DNA of 10,521 nucleotides from Bacteroides sp. (GTDB lineage Bacteria; Bacteroidota; Bacteroidia; Bacteroidales; Bacteroidaceae), in the NCBI GenBank assembly GCA_019412865.1, contig DXOJ01000306.1:1-10521 (forward strand), written 5' to 3'. Positions 6,327 through 10,521 of this stretch are shown here, piece by piece; position 1 is the first letter of the stretch; each line of letters starts with the position of its first letter. The notes below the pieces were generated by a model. It ran no database searches, was not told where the DNA came from, and worked only from the letters and a program-made list of their open reading frames with translations. The translations under genes and the position numbers were made by a program.

Positions 6327-7175
6327 TTATTCGTGTATGCGATGTAACCCGATACCTTTTACCGTAGGTAAGTCCATATCGTCGTAGATGGGGCTTTTTC
6401 CTGTCTCCAGCAGGGCGATAGTATCCATTTCCTCTTTGGACAGCGTAAAATCGAGGATATTGAAGTTCTCGATCATCCGTTCCTTGTGTACGGATTTCGG
6501 GATAACCACGATGTCACGTTGATTCAGCCAGCGAAGAATCACGGCCCCGACGCCCTTATCGTGTCGCTCTGCTATCGCTTTCAATGTGGGATGATTGAAT
6601 ATGTCATTCTGCCCTTCGGCAAAAGGCGCCCAGGCCTCGTGTTGGATACCTTCCTGCTGTAAGAAGGCATTGGCAGCCTGCTGCTGGAAAAACGGATGTG
6701 TTTCAAGCTGGTTTACGACAGGTTTTATTTCGTTATGTAAGAAAAGGTCTTGCAGACGTTCGTTGGAGAAACTCGTAACCCCAATAGCCCGGATACGTCC
6801 CTCTTTATAGAGCCGCTCCATAGCCCGCCATGCGGCATAGTAATTCCCGTATGGTTTGTGCATCAAATAGAGGTCAAGGTAATCCAATCCGAGCTTTCTC
6901 ATCGAGAGGTCGAAAGCCCGTAGAGCATCGTCGTATTCGTAGTCTTGCACCCACAATTTGGTGGTTATGAAAAACTCCTCTCGTTTAATGCCGCTTTGCC
7001 GAATGGCGTTTCCCAACTGCTCCTCATTGAAATAGGCCGCAGCCGTATCGAATTTCCGATAACCGACCCCAATGGCATCGAGCACCACACGTTCCGTTTC
7101 GTTTTCAGGAATCTGAAAGACACCAAACCCGATGGCAGGCATCATTACACCATTGCTTAATCTTACATTTTTCAT
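6327..7175 (-). CDS. Aldo/keto reductase, first gene of the operon, altered nicotinamide motif
   Basis: This 282-residue short-type AKR has the full tetrad D43 and Y48 (KFDTAAAYFNE), K73 (TTKLW) and H106 (LYLMHKP). The IPKSVHKERM loop near residue 228 is the usual NADPH-phosphate site. At residues 132-136 the common G-x-S-N-F reads GVTSF, so the Ser-Asn pair that usually holds the nicotinamide amide is Thr-Ser (T134, S135). The paralogue at 5129-5995 keeps Ser-Asn. Cofactor binding or specificity may therefore differ between the two. The start at 7175 gives the typical MKNVRLSNGVMMPAIGFGVF. As the promoter-proximal gene it should be expressed first in response to the divergent AraC regulator. 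Confidence 0.92.
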   Translation of the reverse strand: MKNVRLSNGVMMPAIGFGVFQIPENETERVVLDAIGVGYRKFDTAAAYFNEEQLGNAIRQSGIKREEFFITTKLWVQDYEYDDALRAFDLSMRKLGLDYLDLYLMHKPYGNYYAAWRAMERLYKEGRIRAIGVTSFSNERLQDLFLHNEIKPVVNQLETHPFFQQQAANAFLQQEGIQHEAWAPFAEGQNDIFNHPTLKAIAERHDKGVGAVILRWLNQRDIVVIPKSVHKERMIENFNILDFTLSKEEMDTIALLETGKSPIYDDMDLPTVKGIGLHRIHE

Positions 7176-7201
7176 ATCCTTTATGTTTTTTAATTCTGAT
7201 G

Positions 7202-7209
7202 CAAAATTA
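7202..7209 (-). promoter_or_regulatory. -7 box of the redox operon promoter
   Basis: The complement of 7202-7209 reads TAATTTTG, a perfect match to TAnnTTTG, 26 bases before the first AKR start. No TTTG-like -33 element stands at the usual 19-21 base distance. A promoter with a good -7 and a poor -33 is what an activator-dependent promoter would show. The direct repeat at 7238-7267 lies where an upstream activator would bind. Confidence 0.6.
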
Positions 7210-7237
7210 CAGAATGCCTATCATTTTATCGTTGCAT

Positions 7238-7267
7238 TATTCGGGGAGGAATTTTCACTATTCGTGG
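7238..7267. promoter_or_regulatory. TATTCGnGG direct repeat spaced 21 bp, candidate AraC operator
   Basis: TATTCGGGG (7238-7246) and TATTCGTGG (7259-7267) match at 8 of 9 positions, in the same orientation, and start 21 bp apart. They lie between two divergent promoters. Relative to the operon's predicted start they span about -43 to -72, suited to activation. Relative to the AraC gene promoter they overlap the -33 region, suited to autorepression. This is the expected design for a divergently transcribed AraC-family regulator. The repeat is seen directly; binding is inferred. Confidence 0.6.
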
Positions 7268-7283
7268 TTTTTCGTTATTTTTG
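7252..7283 (+). promoter_or_regulatory. Promoter of the AraC-family gene
   Basis: A perfect -7 box TATTTTTG (7276-7283) is preceded, 20 bases upstream, by TTTT (7252-7255), one mismatch from the -33 TTTG. Transcription would start near 7290, giving a leader of only about 12 bases before the ATG at 7302. The distal half of the promoter overlaps the TATTCGnGG repeat. Confidence 0.6.
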
Positions 7284-7301
7284 CAGGAAATGAAAGAATA
7301 A

Positions 7302-8126
7302 ATGAAACATACAGACTTCGATGGGATTATTTTTGCTGATACATTGCAGGAGTTTAATACCTTACGATATGCAGGAAGAGTAATCCATATTCTTTGCAGC
7401 GGAGGAAATATGGGTTTCACATTTCAAGATACCCGTTATAACATCGCGGCCGGGGATTATGTAATTCTACCCAACGCCACGCTCGCATCGGAATTTTCGG
7501 ATTCCGAAGACTTTCAAGGCATCCTGATGAACCTTTCGGATGCGTTCGTTTCCTCAATTGCCATCCGCAGCAATTACGGTATTATCGGGTATCTGTCGCT
7601 TTTACAGAATCCGGTTATGAAACTTTCTGCCCATGATTTTCAAGTATGTGAGCAGGCGATGCATTGTATTCGACAGCGTTTAGCAGACAAAGAGCATCTG
7701 TTTTGGGAGGAGTTGATGGGAAGTCTGCTTACGGCACATATTCTCGACCTTTATGATATTCATGCACGCAGTCAGAATAACGTGCAAGTATCGGAACATA
7801 TAACTTCGTTGCTACGAAAATTCATAGAACTATTATATAACGGCGAGTATATCCAAAACCGTGATCTTGATTTTTATGCTTCTCAACTTTGCATAACGCC
7901 TCATTATCTGTCGGAGATATGCAAAAAGGTAAGTGGCAAACCTGCGACTTATTGGATTGACCGCTTTACACTTCAAGAAATCACCCGTCTGCTGCGGCAA
8001 AAAGAGCTTTCCTTGACAGCAATTGCAGAACGGTTGAATTTTTCCTCTGTCTCTTATTTTAGCCGCTATGTGCAGAAGAAAATAAAAGTAACTCCGTCAG
8101 AGTATCGGAATGATACATCTATTTGA
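7302..8126 (+). CDS. AraC-family transcriptional regulator
   Basis: This 274-residue regulator has a cupin-like N-terminal sensor region (about 1-155; GFTFQDTRYNIAAGDYVILP at 38-57 fits the jelly-roll) and a C-terminal AraC/XylS double helix-turn-helix (about 170-270). The first HTH is LDFYASQLCITPHYLSEICK (189-208), followed by SGKPATYWIDR. The second HTH is LTAIAERLNFSSVSYFSRYVQ (from 238), ending in the family-typical KVTPSEYR. The effector is unknown. It is transcribed away from the redox operon, with 126 bases between the start codons, and the operator-like repeat lies in that gap, so local control is the likely role. The layout resembles E. coli YqhC, an AraC-type activator of adjacent aldehyde-reductase genes, but that is an analogy only. 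Confidence 0.92.
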   Translation: MKHTDFDGIIFADTLQEFNTLRYAGRVIHILCSGGNMGFTFQDTRYNIAAGDYVILPNATLASEFSDSEDFQGILMNLSDAFVSSIAIRSNYGIIGYLSLLQNPVMKLSAHDFQVCEQAMHCIRQRLADKEHLFWEELMGSLLTAHILDLYDIHARSQNNVQVSEHITSLLRKFIELLYNGEYIQNRDLDFYASQLCITPHYLSEICKKVSGKPATYWIDRFTLQEITRLLRQKELSLTAIAERLNFSSVSYFSRYVQKKIKVTPSEYRNDTSI

Positions 8127-8172
8127 TAATACTTTCTTACGTCCATTTGCCCTTATTCTCATTTTTTATCCC

Positions 8173-8180
8173 TATCTTTG
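8173..8180 (+). promoter_or_regulatory. -7 box of the Crp/Fnr-like gene
   Basis: TATCTTTG at 8173-8180 is a perfect TAnnTTTG box. A TTTG at 8146-8149 lies 23 bases upstream, slightly farther than the usual 19-21. The implied transcript start near 8187 falls downstream of the longest possible reading-frame start (8123) and upstream of the ATG at 8207. This supports 8207 as the real start. Confidence 0.6.
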
Positions 8181-8206
8181 TTCAGGATACGAACAATATA
8201 ATACTA

Positions 8207-8854
8207 ATGAAGAAAATACTACTGACCGACTCACATAAAGAAAAGCTGTTTCAAATCCCTCTCTTCCGGGACTTACCTCTGAACATCAAACTTTCTTTGC
8301 TTGAAAAGCTGGAATTTGTAGTCTATGCAGCAGAAAAAAAAGAGATCGTTGTAACACAAGGTACTCCATGCAATAAACTATATGTATTATTGGAAGGCAA
8401 ACTACGCACAGACATTATAGACGGACTTGGAAACGAGGTGATGATTGAATATATTATCGCTCCACGTACCTTTGCCACTCCGCACCTCTTCAGTTCAAAC
8501 AATACATTGCCCGCCACTTTTACCGCTCTCGAAAACAGTGTGGTATTGATGGCAACCAAGGAATCGACCTTTAAGGTTATCAGTCAGGATCCACAGGTTC
8601 TTCATAATTTTCTTTGCATCGCCGGTAATTGTAATATCTGCACAGTGTCCCGTCTGAAACCTCTTTCACGTAAAACAGTGCGGGAAAGATTTATTGTTTA
8701 TCTATATGAACATAAGAAAAAAGATTCATTGGTGGTAGATATCATGCATACTCAATTACAATCGCCAAATCAAAAAATTCCCGACCGAAAAACAAAATGT
8801 GTCATTGAAACATATCTTAACACAAAACAAAATGTGATTTTTGAAGCAAAATAA
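8207..8854 (+). CDS. Crp/Fnr-family regulator with a degenerate C-terminal DNA-binding domain
   Basis: From the ATG at 8207 this encodes 215 residues. The N-terminal part is a cyclic-nucleotide-binding-like beta-roll: FQIPLFRDLP (15-24), IVVTQGTPCNKLYVLLEGKL (47-66), and TFTALENSVVLMATKESTF (104-122). The dimer helix ends in LSRKTVRERFIVYLYEHKKK (153-172), which is typical of the Bacteroides branch. After VVDIMHTQLQ, where homologues continue into an LA.YL.V.RP.L helix-turn-helix and a wing, the frame gives about 30 lysine/asparagine-rich residues with no HTH. The +2 frame contains IAKSKNSRP, a possible relic of that helix. The protein may be a non-DNA-binding remnant or a frameshifted pseudogene. 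The longer frame from 8123 adds 28 unlikely residues and overlaps the AraC stop, so it was not used. Confidence 0.75.
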   Translation: MKKILLTDSHKEKLFQIPLFRDLPLNIKLSLLEKLEFVVYAAEKKEIVVTQGTPCNKLYVLLEGKLRTDIIDGLGNEVMIEYIIAPRTFATPHLFSSNNTLPATFTALENSVVLMATKESTFKVISQDPQVLHNFLCIAGNCNICTVSRLKPLSRKTVRERFIVYLYEHKKKDSLVVDIMHTQLQSPNQKIPDRKTKCVIETYLNTKQNVIFEAK

Positions 8855-8886
8855 AAGCCTGTTTAATCAACGTTTAAACAGGCTTT
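8854..8886. terminator. Bidirectional hairpin terminator between the Crp-like gene and the DGR cassette
   Basis: AAAGCCTGTTTAA (8854-8866) and TTAAACAGGCTTT (8874-8886) form a perfect 13-bp stem with a 7-base loop. On the minus strand it is followed by TTTTATTTT (complement of about 8847-8855), a good T run for the 91-residue ORF that ends at 8891. On the plus strand the tail TTAAATTT is weaker, but the stem sits right at the Crp stop codon (8852-8854). It therefore separates two convergent units. Confidence 0.88.
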
Positions 8887-8890
8887 AAAT

Positions 8891-9166
8891 TTAATCTATA
8901 ATCATGTAAATTGATAAGTCAGGATTAGCAACAAGCGGAAGAATGTCTTCGTCATCAAGAACACTCATTGCATAGCGATGAATACTCTTCTTTATCATTT
9001 CCAATGTTGGTTTCTCAAGGAATATTGAGCTTGCAAATGTTACCAGTTCGTTTCCTTCACTATCAGTTTTACCGATTGATTGTATTGCATATCGAATTAT
9101 CCATGTTCCGTCGGATTGTTGTTCGATAGGTTTAGCCGATTTCCGGGGTAAGATATTTTTTCGCAT
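8891..9166 (-). CDS. Small unknown protein overlapping the reverse transcriptase gene
   Basis: This 91-residue ORF starts at the ATG at 9166, inside the last 35 bases of the reverse transcriptase gene in another frame, so it is probably translated by coupling. It is followed within about 5 bases by the terminator stem. It has a basic N-terminus (MRKNILPRKSAKP), a likely beta-rich middle (DGTWIIRYAIQS, then ELVTFASSIFL), a helix around EMIKKSIHRYAMSVL, and an acidic C-terminus (DDEDI...MIID). There is no signal peptide, membrane segment, or metal or nuclease motif. It does not resemble the usual DGR accessory protein Avd, a larger four-helix protein. I do not recognise the family. Its overlap makes it a candidate partner of the reverse transcriptase. 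Confidence 0.65.
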   Translation of the reverse strand: MRKNILPRKSAKPIEQQSDGTWIIRYAIQSIGKTDSEGNELVTFASSIFLEKPTLEMIKKSIHRYAMSVLDDEDILPLVANPDLSIYMIID

Positions 9167-10487
9167 TGCCTTTTCTTATTTGTTTTTTTAGTTGTTTTTT
9201 AAAATTATATTCGCTCTTTATTACAAAGACTTCCCAATGTCCTTCGACGTATATATATTGCCACCATTCAGGCGCAATAAGCTTGCCTATTTTGCGCCTT
9301 AGATTGTACGTGTTGAAATGTCTCATCAATCCATAGTAACTGTTCATCGTAGCCACGAAAGTTTCAATATGGGCTTCTGCGAAGCCTTCCTTCATAATCT
9401 TGTTATACTTGTTGACTGCGTCATATAGATTGCCCACAACGCGGTTTGAAATATAGATTCGACCGGGAAGAATAAATGCACCAACAAACAGGACGCCCTT
9501 TGAATAGTGTTGTATATATATCTTTTTAGGGTGGAGTTCTAAGAGTAACTGTTCTCTCAGGTAGTCGTTTAGTATTGGAACATTTTTCAGAATGTCTTCT
9601 TTAAAACGCATGACAAAGCCAAAGTCATCGACAAAACGTACATAGTGCTTTATCCCGCATATTACAGTCACATAATTATCAAATACCGAACCTATGAAAT
9701 TCGCAAACTTTTGAGAAGGAAGATTGCCAATGGCAACACCGCGTTCCGGATCACTATAAAACAGGCTTTTGTCTTTAGGCAATTTATCCCACAGATACAG
9801 TGGTGATTTCCTGTGGCACTTGTTTTGTGGCTGGTGAAATATGACAACCCGAATCAGGTACAGCAAGCATTCGATGTCGTCTCCCTTGTAATTGTCGCGA
9901 ATAAATATATCAATCATTTCCCATAACAGCGGCTTTGACATGGACATAAAAAAGCTTTTTAAATCACCTTTAAAAATGTATGTGTCCTGTGTATAGTTCG
10001 CACTAACTTCTTTAATCATTTCGTCCATGCGCATGACTGCAGACAGACATCCTTCACCTATACGGCAATTCTTGGAAACGTTTCCCTGCGCCTGAAACCG
10101 TCCTTCCAAAATTGGGTCAATCCGGAGGTCAATCCAATGATGCACCACACGGTCAATATAGGCGGCAGCAAATACTTCACGCAGGACAGGTTTCCTTCTC
10201 ATAAAGCATTGTGAGAAATCCGGCTCATAATGACCGTACCTGATACTTTCCCATACAGCGACTAGCCCCGTGTCATAATTGAAAGAAAACTCAATGCAGT
10301 CGCCTGTATTACGCTTCTTTTTACAGCAATCATCGTAAGCTTCAATAATTGAAGATAAGGGTATGTCATAGATCGGTTTATCTGTTGCGGAAACAGGACG
10401 AACCCTGCCTGCACTATTCTTGTTGTTCGTGTTCACGTTGCCGTTGTTCATGTTCACGTACCAACTGTTCGAGGATTCAGCATTCAC
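9132..10487 (-). CDS. DGR-type reverse transcriptase
   Basis: This RNA-directed DNA polymerase reads 451 residues from a GTG at 10487. Motifs in order: the N-terminal conserved block IIEAYDDCCKKK (47-58), FAAAYIDRVVHHW (106-118), the NCRIGEGC template-grip motif (140-147), motif A FKGDLKSFFMS (172-182, catalytic D175), GVAIGNLPSQKFAN (250-263), FVDDFGF (285-291, catalytic D287/D288), and SYYGLMRHFNTYNL (383-396). IGxxxSQ, in place of the retron QGxxxSP type, together with the GLMRHxNTY block, marks DGR enzymes. No maturase or endonuclease domain is present. The first 35 residues are the template repeat read as protein, so the true start is uncertain: GTG 10487, ATG 10451, or farther upstream. 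The frame stays open to the window edge (10521). Conserved sequence begins near residue 38, so translation must start before that point. Confidence 0.88.
   Translation of the reverse strand: MNAESSNSWYVNMNNGNVNTNNKNSAGRVRPVSATDKPIYDIPLSSIIEAYDDCCKKKRNTGDCIEFSFNYDTGLVAVWESIRYGHYEPDFSQCFMRRKPVLREVFAAAYIDRVVHHWIDLRIDPILEGRFQAQGNVSKNCRIGEGCLSAVMRMDEMIKEVSANYTQDTYIFKGDLKSFFMSMSKPLLWEMIDIFIRDNYKGDDIECLLYLIRVVIFHQPQNKCHRKSPLYLWDKLPKDKSLFYSDPERGVAIGNLPSQKFANFIGSVFDNYVTVICGIKHYVRFVDDFGFVMRFKEDILKNVPILNDYLREQLLLELHPKKIYIQHYSKGVLFVGAFILPGRIYISNRVVGNLYDAVNKYNKIMKEGFAEAHIETFVATMNSYYGLMRHFNTYNLRRKIGKLIAPEWWQYIYVEGHWEVFVIKSEYNFKKQLKKQIRKGNAKKYLTPEIG
10386..10487 (-). repeat. Putative DGR template repeat (TR), overlapping the RT 5' end
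   Basis: On the minus strand the segment translates to NSWYVNMNNGNVNTNNK (residues 7-23) followed by RVRPVSA. This is the variable-repeat signature of Bacteroides C-type-lectin-like DGR targets. Eight asparagines in 16 codons (residues 7-22) are all AAC. AAC is the codon DGR templates favour, because adenine mutagenesis at its first two positions reaches many amino acids without making stops. The 3' segment is adenine-poor (GGTTCGTCCTGTTTCCGC), as expected for an initiation-of-homing tract. The boundaries are approximate because the matching variable repeat is absent, and the 5' limit may lie beyond 10487. Confidence 0.72.
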
Positions 10488-10497
10488 TGTCTTAGTC

Positions 10498-10520
10498 TTT
10501 CCCGGTTCATCACCGGGGGA
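10498..10520. other. GC-rich hairpin at the right edge, upstream of the template repeat
   Basis: CCCGGT (10501-10506) and ACCGGG (10512-10517) form a perfect 6-bp stem with a 5-base loop. Two G-U-type pairs and one A-T pair could extend it to 10498/10520. DGRs often carry a short GC-rich hairpin just after the variable repeat of the target gene. If the target ends just beyond 10521 this could be that element. Otherwise it may be a terminator or part of the template RNA leader. The window edge prevents a decision. Confidence 0.4.
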
Positions 10521-10521
10521 A

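Larger units (their letters stand above)
2063..7175 (-). other. Seven-gene redox operon
   Basis: Seven minus-strand genes follow one another with gaps of 16, 6, 4, 18, 44 and 18 bases (in transcription order from 7175) and no terminator or clear internal promoter between them. Six of the seven are predicted NAD(P)H- or flavin-dependent oxidoreductases; the other is a Dabb-domain protein. The only recognisable promoter is at 7202-7209, opposite the divergent AraC-family gene. The tight packing and shared chemistry support one transcription unit under AraC control. Confidence 0.8.
8891..10521 (-). mobile_element. Diversity-generating retroelement (partial: RT, template repeat, small ORF)
   Basis: The region holds a DGR-type reverse transcriptase, an AAC-rich template repeat at its 5' end, and a small overlapping ORF, closed by a terminator. 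A full DGR also needs a target gene with a 3' variable repeat and often an Avd accessory gene. Neither is in the window, so they probably lie beyond 10521 or elsewhere. DGRs diversify ligand-binding proteins by adenine-directed mutagenesis; they do not move to new sites as transposons do. Confidence 0.75.

Noticed and set aside
8123..8206. 28-residue N-terminal extension of the Crp-like protein from a TTG at 8123
   Set aside because: It overlaps the AraC stop codon, contains the predicted -7 box at 8173-8180, and the family-like sequence begins at the ATG at 8207.
9132..10487. Retron, group II intron or Abi-type reverse transcriptase
   Set aside because: The SQ motif and C-terminal GLMRHFNTY block fit DGRs. 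There is no maturase or HNH domain and no msr/msd-like inverted repeats, and the adjacent AAC-rich repeat is explained only by a DGR.

Overview
The window looks like a chromosomal segment from a Bacteroidota gut bacterium, most likely Bacteroides or a close relative. The evidence is the moderate A+T content, A/T-rich leaders with no clear Shine-Dalgarno sequences, four upstream regions carrying the Bacteroides-type -7 box TAnnTTTG, and protein families typical of that group. No rRNA, tRNA, CRISPR array or insertion sequence was seen, and no gene-free stretch exceeds 300 bases.

Layout. (1) Positions 1-1153, minus strand: the 5' end of a secreted tricorn-like (S41) beta-propeller peptidase, cut by the window edge, lies 17 bases behind a metallo-beta-lactamase-fold hydrolase of the COG1237 type. 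(2) Positions 1181-1964, minus strand: a single-gene unit for an iron-sulfur-flavoprotein-like reductase with its own promoter, a strong terminator, and a perfect 11-bp direct repeat spaced 21 bp just upstream of the promoter. (3) Positions 2063-7175, minus strand: seven tightly packed genes forming one apparent operon of NAD(P)H/flavin redox enzymes. In transcription order they are an AKR, a Dabb protein, a second AKR, an F420-reductase-like Rossmann protein, a third AKR of another subfamily, an SDR, and an NQO1/MdaB-like quinone reductase. (4) Positions 7176-8126: a divergent AraC-family regulator. The shared intergenic region carries two opposed promoters and a second direct repeat (TATTCGnGG), also spaced 21 bp. 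(5) Positions 8173-8854, plus strand: a Crp/Fnr-like protein whose C-terminal helix-turn-helix seems lost or scrambled. (6) Positions 8891-10521, minus strand, convergent on the Crp gene across a bidirectional terminator: a diversity-generating retroelement (DGR). It has a DGR-type reverse transcriptase, a small overlapping unknown ORF, and an AAC-rich template repeat at the extreme 5' end of the reverse transcriptase frame.

How the parts may work together. The AraC regulator probably activates the seven-gene operon and may repress itself, through the 21-bp-spaced half-sites. By analogy with the E. coli YqhC/yqhD-dkgA arrangement, the operon may detoxify reactive aldehydes or quinones, but no substrate can be read from the sequence. 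The flavoprotein gene has the same promoter/repeat geometry with different repeat sequences, so a second AraC-type input is plausible. The DGR would copy its template repeat into RNA, reverse-transcribe it with adenine-specific errors, and write the result into a variable repeat of a target gene. No target or variable repeat is in the window, so they must lie beyond position 10521 or elsewhere in the genome.
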